Shown here: positions 1 to 12,329 of the stretch, piece by piece
Layout of the letters: every line of letters begins with the position of its first letter
Numbering within the stretch: the first letter of the stretch is position 1
From: Cycas panzhihuaensis
Lineage: Eukaryota; Cycadophyta
Assembly: GCA_023213395.1 (NCBI GenBank)
Contig: CM041465.1
Coordinates: forward strand, 154,015,741 to 154,079,740
DNA: 64,000 nucleotides
Reading direction: 5' to 3'
Translations under genes and position numbers: made by a program
Notes under the pieces: model-generated
Databases searched by the model: none
Seen by the model: only the letters and a program-made list of their open reading frames with translations
Told to the model about the DNA's origin: nothing

Positions 1-130
1 TTATAGAAGCAAGTGGAGTGGCACTTGAGAAGGTTAACACAAAATAGAATTGTGCTGATATGTTCATAAAACTAGTACTATTAAAGAAGTTCAAATGGTG
101 TTTGACTTCTGTTGGATTATAGAAAAGGTG
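1..130 (+). pseudogene. copia pol C-terminus (RNase H tail), partial
   Basis: These are the final codons of the copia RNase H domain: the VALEK-like strand, the tract that normally reads DIFTKP, and the KFKWCL-like end, recognised by alignment to 52248-52374. The usual asparagine and aspartate codons before the TKP motif are partly mutated, and in-frame stops occur. RNase H normally degrades the RNA strand during reverse transcription in the virus-like particle. Only about 40 codons are inside the window, so nothing can be said about the rest of this copy. It is non-functional as seen. Confidence 0.75.
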
Positions 131-179
131 ATAAATGGCCTAGGAAAGGTACTAGGTAAATTATTGTCAACGTGGAGAT

Positions 180-840
180 TGTTAGATAATGTGATAACAA
201 TGGTTTGGAGGCTATATTTTGACAGGTTGGCAGTGTGGTTTCCCCCCCAAACCTTCTTCGAGGGGTTTTAAGGGGGGCAAGAGGCCCCCTTGGCAAGGGG
301 GGTGTAGGGGGGGGTGGAACGCCCCCTGTAAAGAGGGGGTTCAGGGGCGATAGCCCCTGACCTAAAAAGCTAGCACTCGAAAATATATTAAATTGTAAAG
401 AGAATCATGGTTGTTCGCTCAAAATACCCTAGATTCTATGGTCAAGATTTGTGCCTTGTATGACTCTCTCATGTAACCTAATTTATAGTATTTTTTTATT
501 ATGTTGATGGTGTTCGATGTAATGTATGTACTATGAGGAGTTGGGCAGCTAGTTTTTGTTGTTGTGAGAACTCTGCTATAAATTGTATATATTTATCTAT
601 TCTTGATAATAAAGATCGATACCTTTCATGTGTGGATGTTTCCCTAGCATACTACTAAGGTTTTACCATGTTATATCAGGTGTATATGTGATGCTTGGCT
701 TTCTTATTCAATTTATTGTATTATCTCTAGTTTAAAAACTTGCATGTTAAATTTTAGTTTCGATTCCTATAACTAGTTATAGAAATAGGAAGATCTTGGT
801 GGCAATTTCAAGTTATTGGGACTTTGTCTTCTCAATAACA
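180..840 (+). repeat. 3' LTR of the copia element (661 bp)
   Basis: The LTR begins TGTTAGAT after the purine tract and ends TAACA. A GC-rich segment near 240-362 forms two stem-loops, including CAGGGGC-GATA-GCCCCTG. A TATA-like stretch is at about 576-590 and a polyadenylation-like AATAAAG at about 608. The same layout is present in the LTRs at 47784-48420 and 52423-53060, which supports the boundaries. Confidence 0.85.
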
Positions 841-2344
841 TTGATGAGACGTTATTATGGTGAAGGTGAAGAGAGTATATTTTAGCATGCTTCACTGATA
901 TTATTAAGGTAGTGTTATAGAGAGGTGATAAGATGCTTGTTACATGTGCGTTAAATGGCAAGTTAAGTGTGCATTTTGAGGGCAAATTTGTGGCGAGATT
1001 TAGATGTGTTTTAAGGGCAAAATTGGGCGAGAGTTTTGGACAAGCAAAAGGGTGAGTTTAAGGGAAACATTGGGTGTGCTTATAGGGAAAATTTGGGGGT
1101 GTTTGTAGGGCAAGATAAGGTGATATATTACCTCCTTGAATGTATTTTACATAAGAGAGGATTGAGGGCAATGATGGGCAAGATTGGGCAAAGAAAAGAA
1201 AAGCATGTTTGAGATACCTTAAATGTAATTTAATACAGACTCTGTTACTATTTTGAGTGTGGCATAGATCATTGTACAATAAAATTAGTGATTTATATGA
1301 TTATTCAATGAAATATATGTGGTTCTTATTCATGATTACATTTGAGTTTAGTTGCATCATATGTGTATAAGGTATTGAAGTTCAGAATTTGCTTGTATGA
1401 TTGTCATTTGTGATGGACCATTATATGTTGACTAGTTGGACTATTAGCATGACGTTTGTTGCCTAGTTGAATGTTAATTCAACATGGGTGCATATCTACA
1501 CATGTCTAATGTAGAACTGAGATAGTGTGTTTAATGAAATTGAAGTGTGAATGGAAAGGTCTAAGATGAGATGCCTTCAAATCAATTATGCCTTTGTCAT
1601 GGTATGTATAGTTAGCTTGTCAGGTTGCATTATAGATGTGTATCATGATGCAAATAGTGAGGTTTGACGTATGTTGTGGTTTGCCTCCTATAGTTTGTTG
1701 GTATAAGATGTAGCAGATAGATATGGATACCCCTATTGTGATTGTTCTTGGTATAATTTCCCCTTATGTGTTGTATTTGAACTAAGTCAAAAGCCTTCCA
1801 TTTATTTCCTTTCATGCATTTGAGTGCTCACATCTTAGATAAAGATTGTAGCAGTAGGATTGCAAGTGTTTGAAACTTATGGGTTATGTAGCTTACAAAG
1901 AGTGTGATCTGCAGGGGAAATGCATGTGATCAATCTAGATGTTATAGAGTTATTGACATATCATGCTGAGTATTATTTGGTTATAGTTTTTATCCTTCAT
2001 TGCTTCACTTTTCTGAGTCATTATTCAGCAGGTATAGAGGTTTGTTTGCCTAACATTTTGCTTGAGATGGAAGCAGGATCTAGTGATAGATTGATGATGA
2101 GGATCTATTAGATGAAGTAATATGGATTACAACCCCATGTTCAGTTGATAATTGAAGACCTATAGGATGATAAAAGATCATGTATCAGCATGCTAGTCAA
2201 TGCTTGAGATAGATACCAATGTTCTAGTGAGTACAAATTCACAATAGAGAGTTGTATTAAAGCAAGAACCTAGTCAATTTGCAAGTTTGAAGACTTGTTA
2301 TACATGTGATTTCTAGTAGGAAGAAGGATTAAGGTATGATGAGA

Positions 2345-2700
2345 TATTTAGCACCAGTCGTTATGTTCATTGGTTTATTTGATCCTTACTTCAACGATTT
2401 TAATTAGTTGCATATCGTATCATATCGTATCAGTGTTCCTTAACAAAGATTTGAAGAGGTGATTCATAAGGCTTAAGTGGCTCATCCTCTTGGTTTAGTT
2501 AAAGGAATATGGATGAGTTGAATGGACAAAGTATCAGGTGTATAGAGAATTATATGGTTGCAAGTCTATTAGAGTATTTCTAAAGAATTGAGCACATATG
2601 AGGTATGGCATCGTTACATCCAAGTGATGATCGCTATATCAACGTTTGTGCATATTGGGTTGAGTCAGATTATTCTTGAGAGGGGATTTATTCCCAATAA
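2345..2700 (+). pseudogene. RT fragment fused to RNase H end, copia-derived remnant
   Basis: Translation in shifting frames gives a copia RT piece (FAPVV-like, then a stretch ending near NKDLK) followed, without the YVDD-bearing half of RT, by the histidine-rich tail of RNase H. The same join is seen on the minus strand at 38540-39060. Several stops and frameshifts are present. An active copia RT-RNase H would be about 900 bp longer between these two points. The call rests on alignment to the second copy more than on this copy alone, because it is more decayed. Confidence 0.55.
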
Positions 2701-2735
2701 TAATCCTTGTTGCTTATATTTACATTAAGAGGGGA

Positions 2736-3057
2736 TGTTAAAATATGTAATCATACCACCTAATGTAAAGTGGGCCTCCTATTTTTATGCCTAATTATAT
2801 GGAGGAATAGTCTTGATTATGGTGACCTAATGGATATAATTATATTTATATTTGGAACTTTAGATCTATAAATATAGATCAAAGTCCATCTTTATAATAT
2901 ATCATTTGTCATAATGTGAATATTATTCATTTGTGGGTTTTCACCTGTAAGGGTTTTCCATGGTAATATGGTATCCCCTGCGATTTGTTTCTGCTTGTTA
3001 TCTACCTGATATGAAAGATCTTGTAGACCTTGTTTTCTTCAGTTGTATTTTCTAATA
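2736..3057 (+). repeat. 3' LTR of non-autonomous element copy 1
   Basis: It starts TGTTAAAATATG directly after the purine tract TTAAGAGGGGA and ends near TTTTCTAATA. A TATA box at about 2870-2887 sits inside an inverted repeat (GATCTATA / TATAGATC). Two GGGTTTTC motifs near 2935-2960 also occur in the LTR at 38235-38518. The end point is less certain than the start. Confidence 0.6.
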
Positions 3058-3374
3058 ATAACTAATAAAATAAGTTTTTAAATGAATATTTCATGGTCAC
3101 TTTGATGTACACGTCATGAATATTGAAGCTTAATTTTTAACCATAGGAGAGGTTTATTTTAAACCATAATTGTGGCATAATTAAGCTTGTCAATAAAATT
3201 TTTTAAAGGAGGCCAAAGGTGATCTTAAATGAAGAGATAGTAGTTAAATATCCAAACTTTTAAGGGATACAAATACTCGATTATGCTTATTCTTAGTGAT
3301 TCTAATGCTATCTATGATTAATTTGTATTTATAGTGGTTAATTTATAAATCTTAGTTACTAATTTTCATTTATA
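3058..3374. other. AT-rich spacer or decayed 5' LTR/leader of the next copia
   Basis: No gene is visible. By position this should hold the 5' LTR and primer site of the decayed copia that starts at 3375. I could not find a convincing repeat partner downstream of 7905, and only a poor primer-site match near 3334. Confidence 0.3.
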
Positions 3375-6300
3375 ATGGCTTCGTCATCATCATCTTACTT
3401 TACTCTAAATCTATTACTGATTCCTAATTTTGATGGAAGAAATTATTTTATATAATCAAGAAGAATTAATCTTGTATTGCAAGCTAGAGAATTATGGAAG
3501 ATTATTTATAAAGGCTTTATAGTTCTTATTCTTATTTTTCTTATAACTGAGTTAACTCTTGATGAAGAGAAAATTAAATTTGAACTTAAGATTTTTTTCT
3601 ATTGTTGATATAATTTTTCCTCGTATTTGTAATCTTATAACTTCTCATAATATATGGAGTACTTTAAAATTTTTATTTAAAGGAGAAAATAATACAAGAA
3701 TTCAAAACTTGAGAAGAAATTTTAAGCATCTTAACATGTCTTCTTCTAAACCTATTAATATTTTTATCACGAGAGTTCAGTATGTTGTTAATTAGTTAAC
3801 TTCATTACGTGAACAAGTTCCTAAATAAAGAGTTATAGAAAAGATTCCTTGAAGTATTACATATAAGAAAATTTGAGAATATTGCTACAATAATCAAAAT
3901 GACAAAATACTTATCAATAGTGAAGATTAATAAGTAATTCTCCATGTTATTGATAATAGAAGAGAAAAGGAGTTCAATTGATAATTTGTAATAAGCTTTT
4001 TCCTCTAAAGCTTGTTTGAGAAGGAGACTTAAGAGACTATAGAAATAAGGCTAAGAATTAACATCAATATTGACATTATCATCAATAACATTTAGACCAA
4101 TATCACCATTAGTATTTAGACAAACAAAGTTATGGATAAGACCAAGGCCACTTTCAGACATCAAGAGGAGAATCTAGAGGAAGAAGTATTATAAAGAAAA
4201 AAGTCATATTCCACTAAGAGGATGAAGTTTATCTTGAGGAAGAGGAAGAACACCATCTCAAGGAATTGGAAGGGGAATATGATTCATTCCAAATTATTAT
4301 AAATGTAAAATACAAGGGCATTTCTCCTATGAATATTAAAAGGATAATATAATAATAAATAAAAATGAAAATCTTTTCTATAAAAGTTTAAATACATAAT
4401 CTTTTAATGATAAGAGTGACGAATGGTATATTAATTCTAGTTGTTTTACATGCATGTCCTATAATACTAAGATGTTTTACAAACTTGAAGAAACAATTAA
4501 TTAAAGGAAAGTAATTTTTAAAAATGACAATACTCAAGAAGTTCAAAGATAAGGAGTTGTTATAAGACAAATAGAAAGTAGAGTAAACAAAAACATCCAA
4601 AGTATGTTATTTATGCTTAAATTAAAGAAGAACCTATTATATGTTAGATAAATGATAGAATAACAATATGAGATATTTTTTTCCATTACAAAATATGAAA
4701 TAAATAATAAGTTGAATAATGGAATGATAGTTACTAAAGGTTAAATAAATAAGGACAAATTATTTAAATGTATATATTCTCCAGTAATTCCAATCCTAAA
4801 TATTTTACTTATAGATGAAAATATACTTTAACATTGTAGATTTAGACATCTCGATTATCGAGGACTTATTATCTTGAAGAAGAAAGGTATAGTTACTAGA
4901 CTTCCATACATATAAGATAATAATAAAGTATGTGAAGGATGTATTTATGATAAATAACTTAGAGAAAACTTTCCAAATATAGAATTTTAGCCCAGATATT
5001 TATTATAATTGGTACATATAGATTTATATGGTCTTATAAAGATACTAATATTTAAAAATACCAATTACTTCTTAATTCTTATTGATAATTTTATAAGAAA
5101 TTTTTGAGTATATTTTTTTAAAGAAAAGTTTAAAACATTTTTTAAATTTATTGAATTTAGAGTGATAATTAAAAGACAAAGTGGTTACAAGTTATAAATT
5201 CTTCATTTAGATAACAGAGAATAATTTATCTCAAATGATCTTAAAGATTTCTATAATAAGGTTGGAATAAGGAAATGGTTTACTACTCCATTCATAGCTC
5301 AATAAAATGGAGTTATTAAAAGAAAAATTAGAACTATTACAAAAATTGCAAGATGTATACTTAAGTTAAAATAACTAAGTGATGAATATTAGACTAAAGT
5401 AATAAGTACTATTATTTATCTATTAAACAAAAGTCCTACAAAAGTAATATAGGGATTAACTCTTGAAGAATATTAGACTAGTTATAAACCATATATTTTT
5501 CCCTTAAAATTTTCTTATTGTACTCCTTATGTATATATACCTGATGAAAAAAGAATAAAGTAGGAAAGCAAAAGTAATAAATACATTTTTATAAACTACT
5601 CAAATGAACAAAAAACCTATAGAGTATTTGATCCAATATCATAGAAGTTCATTATAAGTAAAGATATGATCTTTGATGAAAATATCATTTGAAACCTAAA
5701 AAGGATAAAGAAAAACAAGTTTTAGTTCAAGTTGATACAAAAACTAATTCAGACTTAATCTTCTTTGATTTTAAGTTAAATTTCAAATTAGAATTCAAGT
5801 TCATCTCAGCATTCATCATCCAACCTAAGTCAAGAAGAAGATATAGGTCCAAAATAGCCCATTAGAAGTCATAATCTAAAAGTAATACTTCATAGATTTT
5901 TTGATAGAATATTGATAAGATCTAAAGTAAGAGTTAATTATGCATTAATGACTCAAGTAATATAAAATAATAAACCTTATTCTTTTGAAAATCTATTAGA
6001 AATTAAAAATAGATTAAAGTAATAAAAGGTGAATATGATTATTTATGTTAGATATATTAAATACTTTATAAGTGTTACATGGGTATAAGCATTATAACCA
6101 AGCCCCTTTGTAGGGTTTAGGATGCTAGTGGCCCTACAGGTAGGGGTTCAAAGGTGGGAGCCCTTAAAATATTTTTTGGGTGTCTTATGGTTGTCTTTTA
6201 TAGTCCATAGTTTATACCCATTGTATTTTTAAAATTAGGAGGTAGTATATTATAAAATTATATCTATATACACTTCTATAATGATGCATATAAAAAGGTT

Positions 6301-7905
6301 TGATGTATGGATGAGAAGAGAGTTAGGATCTCTCTATAATTCTTTAGTTGTTACTCTAATTAATAAAATGGTCTATGACTAGAACTTAATCTTTAGTTGT
6401 TCCTTATTGATGTACTTAAATTTATTAATTCTTTACCTTTCATATTATTTTAAGTTTTATTATGATATTTTTTGCTATGTTATTTCTTTGTTCTTTATAC
6501 ATAAATAAATCATGAGATTTAGTAGAGTTACCTATTGATAAAGAAGTAATTAGTACAAATTGGGGAAAATTAAATATAAAGATGATGTCTTAATTAACAA
6601 ATAAAAGGAAATACTTGTAGTAAAGTTATATGCTTAATAATAATGTATTGGCTATAAAGAGACCTTTGCTCCTATTACTAGATTCGATACTCTCAAAAAT
6701 ATCTTATCTTTAATTACTCATTAGGATTAGATCATACGTCAAATGGATGTTAAGTCAATATTTCTTAATAGATAGGTTGATAAAGAAATCTATGTTAAGG
6801 ATATGAAAACTTAGCATACAAGTTAAACAAATCTTTATATGGACTAAAACAAGATCAGAGAGCTTGGTATTATAATATTAATAAATATCTTTAGGATAAA
6901 GGATTTTTAAAAAGTCCATACAATTTAAATCTATATTTCAAAACTATAGAAACTTCAATTTTAAGAATTGCTCTTTATGTTGATGATCTTATATATATGG
7001 GAAACAATGATGAAATGTTCTAGTAATTCAAGAATGATATGAACTTAGAATTCAAAATGACAAATTTATGATAATGATATTATTTTTATGGCATGAAAAC
7101 TTAGCAACATAAAAATAAATATATGTCTCAAAGTAAATATGTTATGGATATTTTAGAGAAATTCAACATGAATTATTATAAGATAAGCTCTACTCTTATT
7201 GAACTTGAGTTGAAGTTAAATGAAAATAAAGATTTTATTTGAGTTAATTATACTTTGTATCATCAATTAATAAAAAAAATTATTTACTTGTTGAATACTC
7301 AACTAGACATAGAATATGTAGTAAATTTAACTTTAAGATTTATATCAAAACCAAAATAAGAATATTGGGATGTACCAAAGAGAATTTTGAGATATATTAA
7401 AGAAACACTAAATTATAGATTGTAGTATACTTTTTCAAATAAACTTAGACTAATTAGTTATTTAGATATAGATTCAGTAGGAGATATTAAAGACAAAAAA
7501 TTAATTTCAAGATATGTATTCAATATTGATTTAACATCAATAACTTGAAACACAAAGAAATGACCAACAATTTCTTTATCTATGGTAGAAATTAAATACA
7601 AAGTAGTTGAAGTAGTAATAAAAGAAGTAGTATAGATTAGAAGAATTCTCAAAGATCTATATCAACCTCAACATGAACTGATAATTATCCCATGTGATAA
7701 TCAAAGTACAATTCAAATGACTAAGAATATAATTATAAATAGTAAAATAAAGTATACTAAAATCAAACATCATTACATCCAAAAATTAATCCAATATTAA
7801 AAAATCAAACTTTAGAATTGTAAGATAGAAGACCAAGTTATAAACATTCTCATTAAAGCATTATCGAAGGCCAAACATTTTTAGCACGAAGAAAATCTTA
7901 GTATA
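3375..7905 (+). pseudogene. Heavily decayed Ty1/copia gag-pol
   Basis: All copia domains can be followed in order through many stops and frame changes. Gag starts MASSSSS at 3375 with an IPNFDGRNY-like segment and a UBN2-type gag body (about 3550-3960). A degraded zinc knuckle (CKIQGHFSYE) is near 4305, and a protease site near 4420 has lost the usual DSG. An integrase core lies at about 4990-5560. The RT contains the intact active-site string YVDD near 6980, and the RNase H ends near 7900 (DNQSTIQM-like segment). Most stops are TAA or TAG where copia has Gln. It is interrupted at about 6073-6440 by an LTR-like insert. LTRs were not identified. Confidence 0.8.
6073..6440 (+). mobile_element. 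Probable solo LTR inserted in the decayed copia
   Basis: Between the integrase-RT linker (coding up to about 6030) and the resumed RT (DLVELP-like, about 6510) lies non-coding sequence starting TGTTACATGG. It has a GC-rich patch (6098-6160), a TATA box (ATATAAAAAGG, about 6290), a pyrimidine-rich leader and AATAAAATGG. This layout is typical of a plant LTR. The right end (CTTTCA at about 6440) and the duplication are not resolved, so it may be a decayed insert with other boundaries. Confidence 0.5.
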
Positions 7906-8903
7906 TTATCAAATATATATTATGGGAAGCATTAGAATATAATACATATTTATCACATAAAATATAATTAGTAAAGTCAATATAAATGCCAAATATTATT
8001 AACTGTAAGTAAGGCAAATGATTTCTACATATGAAGAACATGATTATATATATATGTACTATGTGAGGTGTAAAAAAATGACTTTTAAAGACCATTATAA
8101 AAATATTATGGTATTGTTCTATTATTCTTGGGCAATGATATGATATGGTTAATTTTCTAACACTTTAGTGGTGACATTCTGAGTCATACATTATACATTA
8201 ATGATAATATCACAACTTAAACATTGTGTAATAATGGTTATATTATGAGTTTTATACTATAATTCAATAATATATTCCATAAGTGATGTTCATTGTTTTA
8301 ATGATATAGTCGCATGTATTGCTCTTAATTTCTATTGTACTTATTTTAAAATTTTATTTATTTATTTATTCTTTCTTATTCTTTTTTTTTCCTCTTGCTT
8401 GCTTTAGATTGTTTTTATATCATTTACTACCAAGTGTCTATTAACTTATACAATCTTATCTTTATCTTGAGGTGACTATTTTTCAGTCTTGCACGTGTTT
8501 CTCTTAGTTGATACTAATAGGTATTTAGTATTATTTTCTTTATAGTTTTATTTTGTAGGAAGAAGACTGGCAAAGAATCTTGTACATATACTTACTATCA
8601 TTGAATACTCATCCTCAAGTAACAAACTATGTAAGAGGCACTTATGTATTTATTTTAACTTACTTTCACAAAATAAATATTATCTTGTTTTAATTAAAGA
8701 AATGAATTGATGTAATTAGAGACCTAAATTTCCTTATTAAAAGTTATTTTAAATGAATGCATTTATCATCTATAGGAATATAAGATATATGGAATGAGTT
8801 CCCTTCTTTCATTTAAAGTATATCTCGACTTTAGGTATCATCCTAAATAGCAAGTAGAAAACTATAGCTTAATACACTCTCTTAAGTGAAAGATGAATGA
8901 CCA
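7906..8903. other. AT-rich spacer without recognisable gene
   Basis: This roughly 1-kb AT-rich stretch holds only short chance ORFs. It may include the decayed 3' LTR of the copia at 3375-7905, but I found no matching partner sequence. Confidence 0.4.
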
Positions 8904-9235
8904 TGGACTAACCATCAAGGGTTAAGTGTTAATATTAACTATTAAGCTTTATGCATAAGACACTAAGACCACCAATGATATGGAAGGTCACTAAGGCCAC
9001 CAATAAGATTACCAAAGATGGACCCCTTATGTCTAAGGGGAAAAGATTACTTATAATATTTGTTTATTATTTTTATAATTTTTAAGAGAAGGTATTTTGG
9101 TACTCCTTTCTTATACTTATTTGCTATCTATTATGGGTGTTATTCTACAATATTAGCTTCTTAAGTGAATTAAGCACTCTATCTATTCTCCTTCTATCTA
9201 CATTCATAAGGATAAACTTAGAAAGAAATGTTCCA
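8904..9235 (+). repeat. 5' LTR of the 8904-28336 gypsy element
   Basis: It begins TGGACTAACC and ends TTCCA, and aligns to 27999-28336 throughout, including the shared segment around GTTAATATTAACTATTAAGC. It is followed two bases later by the primer-binding site. Confidence 0.8.
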
Positions 9236-9237
9236 AG

Positions 9238-9249
9238 TGGTATTGGAGC
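9238..9249 (+). other. Primer-binding site, tRNA-iMet type
   Basis: TGGTATTGGAGC differs at two positions from the usual plant TGGTATCAGAGC. It lies two bases after the LTR end, where minus-strand DNA synthesis would be primed. Confidence 0.75.
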
Positions 9250-9442
9250 AAGGTTCGATGATACTATAGAGGTGTTCAAGAGCTAAAGAAAAGGGGGATT
9301 TTTTTTTCTTTAGTGATACTCACGACCCTTCTCTTCTACTACTTTATTTTAATTTGGTTTTTATCATTTTAATTTCTATTTAAGAGTAGATTACATTGCT
9401 TGGAAATAACCCTTTTTGCTCCTTCCCTCCCTCTCACTTCTT

Positions 9443-9840
9443 GGGTAGATAACTCTACTTGGTAACTACCTAATTTAGATAACTAGATACCTTATATTGG
9501 GGGTCTATAAATATCACAAAGATTTGTAATTCTAGGTTAAGTATATTATGGATTTTTCACCCTTAAATAAATGACTTTAATTAAACCAAGCCTTAGACTA
9601 AACTTAGCTATAAAATTACCTCCACATATCTTCAAGTATATATGAAGACCTCAATAAGCACTCTTACTATTCTAAAATAGGCAAACCTTTGGTTATTTAT
9701 CTTTTGTAGTGTACTAGTTAATGATTAACACCCAAAATTTAGTCTACGTGAATACCTCTATATGTATCTAGATCTTATGGAGATGATCCTTCCTCCATAG
9801 GTAGTGACTTGAAATATTAGACCAATCTATAGTAAATACA
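9443..9840 (+). repeat. Conserved chromovirus leader block (copy 1)
   Basis: This untranslated leader segment matches the leaders of two other gypsy elements in the window: 45601-46073 (minus) and 57046-57530 (plus). It starts GGGTAGATAAC, has a nearly invariant GGGGGTCTATAAATATCA at 9499-9516, then a GCCTTAGAC-like segment and CCTCCACAT. This copy is the most diverged. The LTR of this element is not visibly related to those of the other two, yet the leader is. Confidence 0.7.
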
Positions 9841-10468
9841 AAGAAGTTTATCATAGGGCCTGCAGAGCCAAGTATTCCTAATATAAGAGTTTAGTAGATC
9901 TCTTTCATTCTGAAGTCCCTCTTATATAGTGAATTAGAGCTTATTGAACTACTATTGTACATCTACCACTCTCATCATAGACATACAAAGAGGTAGCCGT
10001 AATTTCATTAATATTTATTACAATCATAAACAACTTAAACTGTTAAACTCACTCTTAAAAAAGAAAAGTATATGGAAAAGTGTTACAATTAAAATTTATA
10101 CATCCCATTTCGATTACTGCATCACATTAGTTAAATTATACTAGGTCAATTATTATAGTCTATTTTTTAGAATAGTGGCATCTGGGTCATTGGTGGGCTC
10201 TACCACCAAATTTTTACCCTTATAGCTCATCTATCCTATTTTGATGAGACCTTTGCACTTGTTCAAGTGTACTAGGTGATTTTATTCCTAAAATTTGGGG
10301 TAAACATGGTATAAACACCCCAAACCCCTTCATTTTTCTCCTTTATCCCTTATGTATCTAGTTTTCTACATTTCTTAAAATGCCATTCTTTCTTGTTACT
10401 TCCAATTTCATGTAGTTCCCCTTCTTTCTACTCATTCTTACTTCTTTAAAGCTCATTCTATATTTTTA

Positions 10469-11652
10469 ATGGCATGATCACAAGGAGAAAGAATCTCTTC
10501 ATTAAAAATTAAGCTTGATGCTTTCCAACAAGAGATGAAGATTAAGTTAGCCAATCTCCGTTCCAACGTACATCTTTCCACCCTTTCATCAACAAATGAT
10601 CTATGAGAAATGATCACTTAAATGGAATAATCCACTTCTAATAGTATAGGAACTTCAAATATGATGGCCAACTCTCCTCCTCCCCACCTTATATAAGGAA
10701 GCAATGCACCCAAAGGAGGCCATCCATATATATGGCCATTTCTGCATTGTAAAATTAACATTCTGACTTTTGATTCTAAGTTGAATAAAGAGTGCACTCA
10801 TAGTTAGATTAGTAAGTTACAATCCTATTTCACTCTTAATTCCATAATTAAAGAAGACTAACTCTTATATGCCTCCATCCATATGGATGGAAAAGCTCAT
10901 CATGGGTTCAATTAATAAAAGAAAGAATACCCTTTAAATCAAATATGGTCACATATCACCAATTATTTCTTTAAGAAATATGAGGACACTTGGAGGTAGT
11001 CATTCTTTACTTAGTTAACATAGCTCAAATAAACATCATTAGTAGAGGTATTCATAGATAAATTCTAAGTACTTTACAATTGGTCCTCTTAAAGCCAAGT
11101 CTTAGATAAATAAGCCTATATAAATATTTATATGTTAGGTCTCTAAGATTATATTTAGATGTGCCTTAAGACATTATCTATCAACTCTCTTAAAAAAGCA
11201 ATAAAAATGGCTCAAGTAGTAAAGGTAGAGTTTATGGTTGACCGATCCTTACCCACTTAATATGATAACCCCTATTTCTCACAATCTCACTAGTCATACT
11301 CCTAATGACCTTAACCCCATTTTAATAATGTAAATTGAATATAAATAGATTTCTAATATCACTTACCATGATTGGATGATGTAACACCCCTCATAATAAA
11401 TTATTATGATAAAGAATCTATATAACAAAAGTCTAAATCTCATAGGTAGAAGCAATACATTGAAGAGATGTTAGCTTATATGTTCAATACTTGAAAAGTA
11501 AAATGTTGGGCATGGTTACATTTGTGAAGTGACGTATATGGTCTTTTCTATTAACCCCACCCTACCCCTCAATGAACATTCTCATTCTAATTATAAGCAT
11601 AAGGCTAATAATGAATTCTTAGAAGAATCCACCCTGATATCATAGCTTGGAG
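10469..11652 (+). pseudogene. gypsy gag, decayed and interrupted
   Basis: The gag starts at ATG 10469 (MA, stop, SQGERIS...). It continues through a coiled-coil-like segment (LDAFQQEMK), a central retrotransposon-gag region and a region near 10980-11060 resembling the FF.K..L.QL.Q..SV..Y...F pattern of chromovirus gag. There are many stops, mostly TAA or TAG at Gln positions, and some frame changes. The minus-strand copia inserted at 11658 separates it from protease/RT, which resumes at 17063. Gag normally forms the virus-like particle. This copy cannot. Confidence 0.65.
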
Positions 11653-11657
11653 TATCC

Positions 11658-12320
11658 TGATGAAAAAACTAGGTCCAATAACCAGAAACTACCATTAAGA
11701 TCTAAACTATTTTATAACTAGTTACAAGAATTAAAACTAAAATTTAACATTCAAGTTCTTAAACTAGAGATAATACAATAAATAAATCAAAAAGCCAAAG
11801 CATCATATATACACCTAATATAACATGGTAAAACCTTAGCAGTATGTTATGGAAACGTCTACATAGGAAAGGTATCGATCTTTATTATCTAAGAATGGAG
11901 AAATATATATAATCTACAACAAAATGCTTATATTAACAATAACTAGTTGTCTCTTCTTAATATAGTACATTTAATATATCAAATACCATCAATATAATGA
12001 AAAAACACCCTAAATCGAGCTATATGAGAGAGTCATACAAGGCACAAACTTTGACCATCAAATCTTGAGAATTTTGAATGAACGAACTCGATTCTCTTTC
12101 TAGTTTAGTATGTTTTATAGTACTAGCTTTTTGGATCAAGGGATGCCATTCCTGAATCCCTTCTTTCTGAGGGGGAGGGGGTTCTAGCTCCCCTTGTACC
12201 TCCCTGCTAAGGGGGGCTCCTATCCCATTTAGATCCACCCGCAAAAGTTTAGAGACAAAATCACACTACCAACCTATCAAAAATTCTACCTCTAAAATAT
12301 TATTGTCATATTATTTAATA
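11658..12320 (-). repeat. 3' LTR of copia 11658-17057
   Basis: On the plus strand it starts TGATGAAAAAAC and ends TTATTTAATA, where the right LTR has TTATCTAACA. It contains the family's GC-rich stem-loop region at about 12150-12240. It is about 35 bp shorter than the right copy through small indels. Confidence 0.85.
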
Positions 12321-12329
12321 ATCTTCACC

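Larger units (their letters stand above)
1..840 (+). mobile_element. 3' end of a Ty1/copia element (Tnt1-like), cut by window start
   Basis: This is the tail of a copia element: the last RNase H codons, a polypurine tract and a complete 3' LTR. Bases 1-179 align almost base for base with 52248-52422 of the better preserved copia at 47784-53060, including the polypurine stretch GTGGAGAT just before the LTR. The rest of the element lies outside the window, so its 5' LTR and target duplication cannot be checked. It interrupts the non-autonomous element remnant that starts at 841. Copies of the same LTR family occur at 11658-17057 (minus) and 47784-53060 (plus). Confidence 0.88.
841..3057 (+). 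mobile_element. Non-autonomous copia-derived element, copy 1 (3' part)
   Basis: This stretch is colinear with the minus-strand element at 38235-53386. About 1060-2735 matches the complement of 40300 down to 38519, with indels. Both copies carry a long stretch without recognisable coding content, then a reverse transcriptase fragment joined directly to the end of RNase H, a TTAAGAGGGGA purine tract and an LTR. The 5' part is cut off by the copia insertion ending at 840. The LTR at 2736-3057 shares the distal half (paired GGGTTTTC motifs) with copy 2 but little of the U3. No intact ORF remains. Confidence 0.7.

Noticed and set aside
940-1200. Recurring GGGCAA-A-TT-GGG units resembling a spaced repeat or CRISPR-like array
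   Set aside because: Spacing and sequence are irregular, the units are very short, and this is plant nuclear DNA. It is more likely low-complexity drift inside the non-autonomous element.
9300-10400. Short ORFs in the gypsy leader as candidate accessory genes
   Set aside because: They are not conserved between the three related leaders, whereas the nucleotide sequence is.
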